Part shown: positions 55,120 through 64,000 of the stretch, in pieces | Numbering within the stretch: position 1 is the first letter of the stretch | How the letters are laid out: each line of letters starts with the position of its first letter | NCBI GenBank assembly: GCA_037355855.1 | Contig: CM074765.1 | Location: 1,612,001 to 1,676,000 of the forward strand | Source of the DNA: Pseudo-nitzschia pungens | Lineage: Eukaryota > Bacillariophyta > Bacillariophyceae > Bacillariales > Bacillariaceae | Direction of reading: 5' to 3' | DNA length: 64,000 nucleotides | Translations under genes and position numbers: made by a program | The notes under the pieces: generated by a model | What the model was told of the DNA's origin: nothing | What the model saw: only the letters and a program-made list of their open reading frames with translations | Databases searched by the model: none

Positions 55120-55141
55120 GTCTAAAATCAGTTATCAGACG
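55120..55141 (-). repeat. Right terminal inverted repeat of the transposon
   Basis: Read on the minus strand it is CGTCTGATAACTGATTTTAG plus AC, matching the left end. The plus-strand flank is TGGGGCTACAG; the TG repeats the last two bases before the left end. Confidence 0.68.
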
Positions 55142-56720
55142 TGGGGCTACAGTCAGCAGCATCCAGTAGCTGACTAACAAGGAGCTGAGCTGTGTGCTAA
55201 TTGGTAGCACACAGGCTTAGCAACAGGCTTAGCAACAGACCTATTCTGCTTGATATGGGTGCTAACAGAAGTTACTAGGGCCGTCGCGTACGATTTGTAC
55301 CGATCGTACGTACCCCGAGTATAGCACCTGTAATGGTGTAGCTAAATGCTACAGGGTTAGGGTTGCTAATGCTACGAGATACTGAAAGATGCTAACCTAC
55401 CATGATACCATGCTAAGATACTATGCTACCGCCGGGGTCGGGTCATTGGTGTATAATACAGTATGTACTATGACCGGATACCCGGCCCAAACAGTTACCC
55501 AACGCACTAGCGTAAGTGAGCTAGCGCACGATTCGATCTAATTAATCGGAGCTACACTACGATACTCCGTACGCTACCCGTAGAATACAGTACTGGAGCT
55601 ACAGAGCTCTATTATTCTACGAGTTAGCGAATAACGCTGTCACGATACGATACAGAGCTGAGCTGCGCTCAGCTCCCTCTTATTCACTCTTTCTTTTCCA
55701 CTCTAAAATAAACACACCTATCATGCCCTCCCTTACGATCGATTCCAATGTACCTCTAGGGAAGTACCTTGTAGTAACTAAGTGTATGCAATAGAGCTTG
55801 AACAGTATCCACTGTAGACTCACGATTTGCCAGGACTTTATGTTTTATTATTGTTAGGGCTTTCCCTTATTTTTAGACGAGTACAAGTCGATTAAGTTCT
55901 ACGAAGATTGCTGACGAGCAAATATCAACGCAGATATTCAAGGTGCTATGGACTTTGCTAAGGCTACTGTGTAGAGGAGTGTACTGGGGCTACAGTGGGT
56001 AGCACCTGGTAGCTCAACACTAGGAGCTGAGCTGTGTGCTAATTGGTAGCATACAGGCTTAGCAACAGGCTTAGCAACAGGCTTAGCAACAGGCTTAGCA
56101 ACAGGCTTATCCTGTTTGGTATGGGTGCTAACTCCGAAGGTACCAGGGTTGTCGCGTACGATGTGTACCAGTTGTACGTACCCCGGGTATAGCACCCGCA
56201 CTAGTGTAGCTAAGTGCTACAGGGTTAGGGTTGCTAATGCTACGAGATAATGGAGATGCTAACCTACCATGATACCATGATAAGATACTATGCTACCGCC
56301 GGGGTCGGGTCATTGGTGTACAATATGTACTATAACCGGACACCTGACCCAGACAGTTATTAAGTGAGCTAGCACGTGCTAGTGCTAGCAGATTTTACCA
56401 TCTAACGTTACTCCGTGCGCTACGCTACTCCGTAGAATACAGTACTGGAGCTACAGAGCTCTGTTATTCTATGAGTTAGCGAACAACGCTGTCACGATAT
56501 AATACAGGAGCTGAGCACTTTGGCTCAGCTCCCCCCACTCCTTTCACTCTTTCTTTTCCACTCTAAAATAAACAACCTATCACGCCCTCCCCTTTTGATT
56601 CCGATGTACCTCTAGGGAAGTACCTTGTAGTAACTAAGTCTATGCAATAGAGCTTGAACAGTATCCATTGTAGTCTCACTATTTACCAGGACCCTATGTG
56701 GTATTATTGTTATTGTTATC
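55142..56720 (+). repeat. Two direct repeat units R2 and R3 (period about 0.85 kb)
   Basis: R2 (55142-55986) and R3 (55987-about 56720) are direct copies: GGGCTACAGT starts, a GCTTAGCAACAG 12-bp run (five copies at 56050-56105), ATGGGTGCTAAC, GTACGTACCCC, CAGGGTTAGGGTTGCTAATG, CTACCGCCGGGGTCGGGTCA, TTCACTCTTTCTTTTCCACT and GTACCTCTAGGGAAGTACCT. R1 inside the element shares the middle part. No coding capacity. The R2/R3 junction preserves the empty target site of the transposon. Confidence 0.9.
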
Positions 56721-57619
56721 CCCTATTTGCTGACGAGCAATATCAACACATGTTAACAGGATGCTTAACAGGATGCTTAACAGGATGCTCAGGAAGAACA
56801 CTGGTTGAAACAGGAGAAGGCATGCCGCCTCTGCAACAACATTATGTACACTGAATGATAGACAGGTCATCCACAACAGGACAGGATTAATTTGTCATTC
56901 GATACGGGTTTATATTATTGCGAAGTACGAAGAAAGATTACAAGCACTTCGTATTATTACTACTCCGTAATTACGTAGTATTATTATTTTTTGGTCTTAC
57001 CGTACCAGGTATGTTTTTACTACTGTAAAGGAAGAATTTTTGGCTCTTTTGGTGTTCGATTGGTGCTAAATTCGGCGCACTTTTCGTACCAGTTTCATCT
57101 GTTCTTGGACGCTTACTTGTACTCCGTACTTAGTAACCTTACCCTACGTGTACACTGTAGAACGAAGTACACTTACTTAATACTTCGTACTACTATTTTT
57201 TTAGACAGAACTTCGAGACCCAAAATCCAATCGGGAATCTTCAATTATTTAAAAAAAAAAAAAAAAGAAGTCTCAACTGTCACGGGGTGCGTACCCGTAC
57301 CTTCATTAAGACCTTACTGTATTCAGTATTGCCATCACAAAAATATTCTACCGTACATAAACAGTAAACAGAGCCTTCAACTCCAGCATTGTTAACACAA
57401 CCAACAACTCTAGAATTGAGCTCATGCACGAATCTACCAGTATGATGCTTCCATATCTCTCCTCACATGAATTACTCATTAATTATTATCCTGAGTTTAT
57501 TAATGTCTATGAAATATTCTAAAAGTACAGATTGTGACACATAGTCATCTTGCCAAAAAGTCACCAACAGACGGTGCAGCAGGATGCGTCCACTAGTCGT
57601 TTCGTTCTAGACAAAACGA
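56721..57619. other. Intergenic, right of the repeat units
   Basis: No supported gene. An ACAGGATGCTTA 12-bp unit repeats at about 56756-56790, an exact GTAACCTTAC lies at 57133-57142 and a poly-A run at about 57250-57265. Confidence 0.45.
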
Positions 57620-59100
57620 TTATATCCGAAGGCGTCTGTTGGTAGGGTTACCTCCTTTTGATCCTTCTTTTGATCCTCCTTTAGACCCTGCTTTTGAGGT
57701 TTCCGACTTTCTCAACTTGTTAGCGCTTTTGATGGAATCCTTTGATCCTGATTTAGATCCTGATTTAGATCCTGATTTAGATCCTGATTTAGATCCTGAT
57801 TTAGATCCTGATTTAGATCCTGATTTAGATCCTGATTTAGATCCTGATTTAGAGCCCGCCTTCGAGCCACTCTTCGAGCCTGCCTTCGAGCCTGCTTTCG
57901 ATCCCTCTTTGGACCCTGCTTTCGAGGTTCCAGACTTCGTCAGCTTGTTTGCGCTCTTGACCGAATCTTTACTTTTTCCACTCTTCGACTTTTCATCCTT
58001 TCCCTTTCTCGACTTTCCAAGTTTTTCTCGCACACCATCTTCTAAGATCGTCACGCAAATTGTCATAGGGTAGTTCATAAATAATCGAGTTGAAAAAGAG
58101 AAAGAACAAAGAAAAAGTTTAGATGAAGCTTTCCGTGAATTTATTTGTTGCACACACCACTGTAAACGCGACTGCCTTTTCCCCAATCAATGCTTCACCG
58201 TACCTTGACCTCCAAAAGACTCTTCCAAAAAGCCTTCGAATTCTTTCATCAAGACATCTTCAATACCCATACCCATACCCATATCCATCGACATTGACAT
58301 CGACATGACAATTGGTGGTGTAGGAGGTGGTGTAGGAGGTGGTGAAGGGGATGGCGTCGGAGCAGCAGGAGCGGCAGGACAGAGCTCGCGACTGGGGGGT
58401 CCTAAGTCCGACTGCGTCCAAATCGTGACAGAACAAAAGAAGAATGAAAAATTGAGTGATGGGTGCTGACATTTTTTCATCTGAAGATCGTCCTCGTCCT
58501 CGATTGTCACAGAGGCAACTGTTAAAACCAACTTACAAAGCGTGTCCAACCAGCAAATTGCCCTTCATATAGAACTGGATACGCGCCACAAGCATTCGTG
58601 AAGGTGATCAAGTACACGTTGATGATCTCTTCTCCAAACTGGTTCACCCCAACTATATTCAATTGGATGGCTCTAGGAAGGTCCTCCGGATTCACGATTT
58701 GCCCAGGGATAGCAGCGTACGAAACGTAAGAAAAAGTATCTCCATCCAAGAAGGCTTCCTTCGGCTCGATATTTTCTTGGACCATAACCTGTAGATTCTG
58801 ATTCAGCTCCAGGACGTCGATTGATGACACTGACACCGGCACAAGATCGGCAACTTCAGGGTTTCCGAAAGGACTGACCATGCAGGTTGTCGCAGCTACA
58901 GCATCTCCTAGCGTAATATTAACTGGTGGACATGTAAGAGCAAAATCAAGAGTGAATTCGTATGCATTTGGAGCGCAATAACATATTTCTGTTCCAATTT
59001 CTTGCTGTAAGGATCGGGTGTCGGCTTCCGATAGAGAGAGGACGGCGGCGAAAAGTGCGGCAGCAAATGCCAAGTTGAATCGCATGTTGTAGATTTTCAT
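57620..59100 (-). CDS. Secreted protein with Cys domain and silaffin-like KSGS-repeat tail
   Basis: Three exons, 59100-58537, 58411-58204 and 58041-57620, give 397 residues (phase 0: CGCTTT|GTAAGT...CGCAG|TCG; phase 1: TCAAG|GTACGG...CTTAG|AAGAT). A signal peptide (MRFNLAFAAALFAAVLSLSE) is followed by TRSL, an RxL-type site. The domain in exon 1 (EICYCAPNAYEFTLDFALTC, then PPVNITLGDAVAATTCMVSP, ending AGWTRF) is paralogous to the protein at 39614-41146. Exon 2 encodes Pro-rich repeats and MSMSMSMDMGMGMG. Exon 3 encodes GKSRKGKDEKSKSGKSKDS, about ten KSGS units, SIKSANKLRKSET and a final NRRLRI. Lys/Ser/Gly repeats with RxL sites recall silaffins of diatom silica, so silica or cell-wall association is a fair inference. 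Exon 3 is joined only by splice logic; transcript data would decide. Confidence 0.74.
57744..57852 (-). repeat. 12-bp coding repeat, nine copies (KSGS)
   Basis: Nine perfect copies of GATCCTGATTTA on the plus strand, which read AAATCAGGATCT, i.e. Lys-Ser-Gly-Ser, in exon 3. Flanking units are degenerate (KAGS, KEGS). Perfect identity suggests recent expansion and allele-length variation. Confidence 0.95.
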
Positions 59101-61751
59101 TGTCTTGTTTTATTTTGTTGATCGACTGAAGTCGTACTAATTGATTCTCAATGATCAGTTTTTGATCTTTGAGGACATTGGTTTTTATGACATTATGTGG
59201 AGGTCTTCTCGTTTTCTTGTCTTTGCCATGTTTGGACGCTTTCATGTATTGTAGAGCTGTTTTTGAGAAGAGGAGACTTGCGAGAACTGCAAAATTCCTC
59301 ATCTCGACGAAAACTTATGAGAAATCTTGTCGCAAGTCGGTGATCCATTCCAACATTTTTTTCAAGGCGCGCTAAAAATGGCGACAATGGGTACACAACG
59401 CAATTTGTGACCTGCCGCGCGAAAAAGTTTTCTCATGCCATTGCCCGTACACTTTAGGATTGTTATGACCGTGAATTAGGCCAAAGACATGAATTTAAGA
59501 TTTCAAATTTCTGATTGTTTAGAACGGATGGACGAAAAACAGAGATTCGAAAGGTACCGTATTATCGGTGTCGTAACTATGAAATAAATAATATTGTCAA
59601 GGAAGACCAGCCGTCAACTCAATAGAACGGAAGACAACATTTCCAAGTACAAAACACGAGGTAATAAGCTCAAACCACGAAACGACGGTAATAGAGCACG
59701 ACTTATTCTGGACAAATTCTTTTGTGGATTGCGGTCATGTCGGCTACATTCACATGTATTCGATAGCACTTGTTGCACAATTCGCTCCATTCGTGGTTAT
59801 AACAGTGAGCCAAAGCAATTATGTTTAAGAAAGAATGGATCCTGAATACGTGATACCGTCACTCGAAGGAACTACAACTTGATTGCGCCCACCAAACAAT
59901 AACAATCTTTGAAGACAGTGCAATGCACGCTGCTGCATGCCGCAGCATCTAGAGTCTGCATCTACCTTGTTGGATTTGTAGGACCGCATGTCAAATGACG
60001 AAAGAATTGTCGGGTTTGACACAGGCGATAGCTCGTGCAACATTTTTCTATCAAGTCGGCTTGCGCAGAAATCGTGTCTTCCAATAGTCATCTCTTTTAG
60101 GGCAGAGTGTCAATAAATTGGCCATGTGCATATACAGGGAAGAAGACAATGGAATTCAGGACACATCCTCTGCAACGTATGGCAGTGTCAACAAATTGGC
60201 CAGGAGCATAAACAGGGAAGAAAGACAATGCAGTTCGGGACACATTCTCTGCAACCCAACAAGGCGGAAGAATTTCTTCGTTAATGCGAATGAAGTACTT
60301 GCGGCGCGATGTTTGTTAACGGCGAATAACGAATCTAACGGAATATTTCAAAACTCAAGGAATCGCATGTTGGCGGAGTGAAGTCTCGTTGCCGATATTC
60401 CACATCCAAAACTCACTTTACCGCATCTAGTATGTGATATTGTCATGATTTCTGATGCGGTCAAACTACAACTTCGTGACTGTTCTGAATAACAGACCTT
60501 TCAACGAATAGTATTCATTATTCATATCTGGTTGTTGCTTGTTGCAATGGTTTCGAAGATACACAAGGATCAGGACCCGTTCCCGAACAATTAGCGAGAT
60601 CATACGTCACCTAGTTCTTTAACAATTGGTGAAAATGAGGAACACGAGGTTCGTTTCTATGACAGTTTCTCTACCTTCCTTGACCAGTCCGTTCATAGCT
60701 TTCGAGCTTCTTAAACAAGAAGTCGACAAGTAAGCAAGTGTATGGAGGTGTCGATGTAAATGATGTGATTTTTTCCAATACGCCCCCAAAAGAAAAAAAT
60801 TGGATACTTTGAATTCATTCAAGAACAACGACTGGTTCGTGATGCTCACGACTGAGGTGAATACGATAATTATTTTTTCGATGCGTGACGTTCCGTCTAT
60901 CAAACGGTATTGAAAACTCGGTCGAATTCCGGTTGTCGTGTATGTTCATCCGCGAACCAGTTTAATAGTTGACATATCTAACCTACGAAAAAAAGAAAAA
61001 TTCGTATCACACGAATGTCACGTATAAGGCAACAAACAAATAATTAAAATTTTGCCGAGCGATTAGTCATAAGGTTGATAACAGAAAGTCACCGACGCGT
61101 GCGTATTTCATCAAAAGTGGTTCGGTGTTGTCAGAGTTCCATAAACCATTGTTTTTATCAAAAGGTGGTTGAAATCTGGCCACACCGTAATAGGTATGTT
61201 GCGAGTTTAGAGCGATGAGCGCACAAGACTGCCGCAGCAAACTGGAGCATTGTGCGGGTTTATGGACAATGGTCATCAGATATTTTACTTCATTAAAGCT
61301 AGATAATGTATTATTGCCCTATTCCAAGTTTGAAGACATTTCGGAGAACTAAAAGATGATTCTTGATGGGATGGAAAATTCTACGACTATTGGGGTGTAG
61401 AACATACGTACGTTAATCGTAGAACGTTATGTGCTTTGTCTCTCTCAACGTTGCATAGTGCCCGCTTTTGACTGAACAAACCAGATTAGTTAGTGTCGGC
61501 AAAAATACCACTCAGCTTCGACAGCCCTGATGCTTTCCTTACTAATATCGTCTTTACCCACGTCGAAACGCCTTACATTGAAAAAATTCAGGAAAACAAC
61601 TCAAAAAACACACCGTGGATGCAATACATTTTCACGTCTCTCGGAAATCCTTGCGTTTGATTTCCACAATAAATCGGAACAAACCACTTTGAAACTACTC
61701 AAGCCCTAGGCTTTGGAATCACTCCAGAACAACGAACAACTCGTTAACAAC
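59101..61751. other. Intergenic, no supported gene
   Basis: 2.6 kb. A roughly 80-bp direct duplication lies at 60101-60178 and 60181-60256 (shared GGCA..GTGTCAA.AAATTGGCCA and ACAGGGAAGAA). Short frames here have no family signal. The 3' end holds the promoter of the HMG-box gene; a CTCCAG acceptor-like site at 61720-61727 suggests a leader intron. Confidence 0.45.
60101..60256. repeat. Diverged 80-bp tandem duplication
   Basis: Two units beginning GGCAGAGTGTCAATAAATTG (60101) and GGCAGTGTCAACAAATTGGC (60181), both continuing through ACAGGGAAGAA and GGACACAT(C/T)CTCTGCAAC. Confidence 0.88.
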
Positions 61752-63851
61752 ATGACTATGAGTGTCAATGTTATGGGCGGGCGCGAAGACGCCTGGGATG
61801 CGACAATAACAAAAGTTGACCAATTGGTTGTGGACTCTTCAGACACTAGATTCAACCCGGATTCTAAAAAGAAAGAGAAGCAGAAAAGATCCTGGAAAAA
61901 GCCTAAGGACAAACCAATGCGGCCTTTGAGCGCATACAACATGTTTTTTCGTAAGTGGTCCATCTTGGGATTTTTCAAAACTTTCGTAATTCTTTCAAGG
62001 TATCTTGGCTCCTCTTTTCAACCTTTCTAATCTCCGGTATTCGCAACTTTTTGATTTTCGTAGAGAATCAACGCGAACGAATTGTGGCAGGAAATTCAGA
62101 GGATCCAACACCCGAAGAAATCGAAGAAAGCGTCACGAAACTTCTCAAATCGAAGAACCGCGGGCCGAAGAAACGACAAGATCGAAAAAGTCACGGTCAG
62201 ATAAGTTTTGGAGATCTTGCACGGACAATAGCCGCCAAATGGAAGGTCATTGATCCGAGCATAAAGGAAATCTACAACAAGTACGCCGGGCAAGAAAAAA
62301 TTCGGTACAAGAAGGAAGTTGTGGTGTGGAAAGAAAAGAAGGAAAACGAACATGACGCCATGTCTAGACAGAACAGCCTCCTCAACAGCAGCACGAGTCT
62401 TACGGACTCTGTAAGGTCTTTGACATCATCTTCGCCATCTCTGTCGGCCTCGTTGACGAGCTCCTTCAATCCATCGGACTTCAATCAACTCAACACATTG
62501 CGGTGGTCGAATTACACAAGACGACGTGATTCAGCGACAACAAGACATATTGCGTCAGCAGATGGGCTTTGTTGATTGTAAACCTCACTTCCGTGTTGAT
62601 ATATATGGAAGCGATAACGTTATTAAAGAGCTACCCGATGTTGATCTTGATAGAAACACAAAGCCACAGAGTTTCCAATCAAATGCCATTGCTGGAGATG
62701 ACGACGGCCACAGAAAAATGAGTGCCGGTAGTGCTAATGGTAATTTTTCAAAAACTTCATCCGACGTTATGTTCGAGAACCTTCAAGGTCTTCAACAAGG
62801 TAGTGAGCAGTTCTCACAGCAGCAGCAGCCGCTACTACAAGATCACCAACAACAAATCCTACTACGTTTGCAGGAACAGCAGATGCAACAACTCCGAGAG
62901 TTGCAAAAGGCTCGGGACGAAAGTAGTCGGATGAGTAATATCAGTACTACGAATATGACAGCCCTTTTGGACCAAATGCTGCCACAGAGGTCTAGCAACA
63001 GTGACTCCCAACAGTCACATTCGGTACAACAAATACAACCAGGTAATGGCACAGAAGCACAGCGTCAATGGATGTCTACCATGGAGCAATCTGAAAGGGA
63101 GCAATTCAGGCAGCTCGAAGAAGTTACGAGGAAATTAGACTCTCTGAAACAACAGCAGCAGCGGATGAACCAGCTTATGAAGGACTGTTGCGAGATGGAC
63201 GACTTAATGTTTGCTGACGATGGCGCCCATTCAACGATCCAGAATACCAGTAACAACAGTGAGAACTTCTCTGCAGATTTTGTATCTTCACGACAACAGG
63301 CAAACTTTGACCGTAATTTCGGAGAAAGGCAGCGAACGTACAATTCGTTTTCTGATATGAATAACGATGGCAGCAGCATTTTGGGAAACCAAAACTCTGG
63401 TACGAATACGTTCGAACATGCCGGCGGGGATAGGAGGGGATTCGAACAAAAACAAGACGATCAACGAAATAATCAATTTTTACCAACGGAAACGAACAAT
63501 AATGTTGGAATCGATGATTTTCAAAGTTCTGCCATGCCGAATCAGCAGTTCAACAATCATCGTAATTCTTTCAGAGGTTTGCTTCAGGGTAACGAAGGCG
63601 TTGGCGGCAGCGAGTATGATATCGGGAAACAATCGGAGCAAGATCATCACATGCTTCAGAATCGCCGTGGTTCTTTGGCTGGATTATTGCGAATGGATGG
63701 CAATATGTCTGGCGGCATCGTTGACGACAATGGGATGCAACATCACCATCCGCGTCAGAACAAGCTCTATGACCTAACAGGATTCCAGCACACACAAGGG
63801 ATAGGACCTAATGAAGTGGTCGATGATTTCGAATCATTTTTGAGCCGATGA
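61752..63851 (+). CDS. HMG-box transcription factor with Gln-rich C-terminus
   Basis: Proposed exons 61752-61950, 62064-62410 and 62535-63851 (phases 1 and 0) give 620 residues. The HMG box spans the first splice: KKPKDKPMRPLSAYNMFF|QNQRERIV, an inserted loop with PTPEEIEESVTKLLKSK, then RKSHGQISFGDLARTIAAKW and KEIYNKYAGQEKIRYKKEVV. RKSHGxIxF is the wording seen in diatom HMG-box proteins. The rest is disordered: Ser-rich, then Gln-rich with a coiled stretch (LRLQEQQMQQLRELQKARDE, EQFRQLEEVTRKLDSLKQQQ), typical of an activation or dimerisation region, ending VVDDFESFLSR. The second intron (GTAAGG at 62411 to TTCAG at 62534) is less certain because the exon-2 frame stays open to 62575; a frameshift around 62500 is the alternative. 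DNA targets are unknown. Confidence 0.8.
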
Positions 63852-64000
63852 TTAAATTCATCATGCTTTCTTATATGGTACAATTTCTATTCATCTTCTA
63901 CAAGTTTCAATGTAATGTGAATTGAGCTCTACTAGTTAACCACAGTGAACACTGTATTTAATCGTAGTAGTTGTGAGAGTAAAGAAATAACAAGAAATAA

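Larger units (their letters stand above)
42222..55141 (+). mobile_element. 12.9-kb DNA transposon with transposase, accessory protein and TET/JBP-like dioxygenase
   Basis: Defined by 22-bp inverted termini (42222-42243 and 55120-55141, both CGTCTRATAACTGATTTT... read inward, about 20 of 22 identical). The flanks are ...ACTG on the left and TGGGGCTACAG on the right. The uninterrupted paralogous repeat at 55981-55990 reads GTACTGGGGC, as expected for an empty site with a duplicated TG. Inside are an interrupted frame (43414-44097), a 2OG-Fe(II) dioxygenase (45355-46443), a Plavaka/CACTA-like transposase (49096-52225, one frameshift), a spliced coiled-coil protein (52691-54188) and a 25-copy 22-bp array near the right end. 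One issue is open: the left arm also contains a copy (42525-43030) of the repeat that lies outside the right end, so nested insertions are possible and the true left end could differ. Confidence 0.68.

Noticed and set aside
57639..58073. 144-residue plus-strand frame with DLDPDLDP repeats
   Set aside because: Antisense of the KSGS exon; the minus-strand reading joins a secreted protein by good splice sites.

Overview
The window is nuclear DNA of a photosynthetic stramenopile, most likely a pennate diatom. Genes are spaced out and carry short GT-AG introns of about 100-500 bp. Two proteins begin with bipartite plastid leaders (a signal peptide followed by an AAF- or GFSP-type site). The transcription factors belong to diatom-typical Zn2Cys6 and HMG-box families, and two secreted proteins have low-complexity tails like those of diatom cell-wall proteins. 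Species cannot be fixed from the sequence alone.

Layout. 0.9-29 kb holds mostly housekeeping genes: plastid ClpP protease, an ankyrin-like diatom protein, two small unknown proteins, an RWDD2-like protein head-to-head with an LSM1-like mRNA-decay factor, an MFSD5-like transporter, a head-to-head ribosomal pair (uS8/RPS15A and eL33/RPL35A), a RING+PDZ protein, a small low-complexity protein and a three-exon Zn2Cys6 transcription factor. 29-33 kb is gene-poor and holds a 151-bp foldback. 33-39 kb holds a plastid M41-peptidase-like protein, a probable mitochondrial complex I subunit, a tRNA-Glu(TTC) and a METTL21-type methyltransferase. The 3' end carries an HMG-box transcription factor.

39.6-59.1 kb is the most unusual part. 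Two same-strand paralogous secreted proteins share a first exon that ends at the same phase-0 splice site after a GWTRF motif. Their C-termini differ completely: one has eight 16-residue Pro/Thr repeats, the other gains a third exon of KSGS repeats resembling silaffins. Between them lies a probable 12.9-kb DNA transposon (42222-55141). It has 22-bp terminal inverted repeats, a TG target duplication, and a matching unoccupied target preserved in a neighbouring repeat at 55981-55990. It encodes a Plavaka/CACTA-like transposase (one frameshift near its C-terminus), a spliced coiled-coil accessory protein, a TET/JBP-like 2-oxoglutarate/Fe(II) dioxygenase and an interrupted unknown frame, and it has an unusual density of minisatellites in both arms.

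A 10-mer, GTAAGGTTAC or its complement, occurs at least 12 times in the 64 kb, outside the confidently called exons, where about 0.1 is expected by chance. All exon boundaries are inferred by eye from splice signals, reading phase and family similarity.
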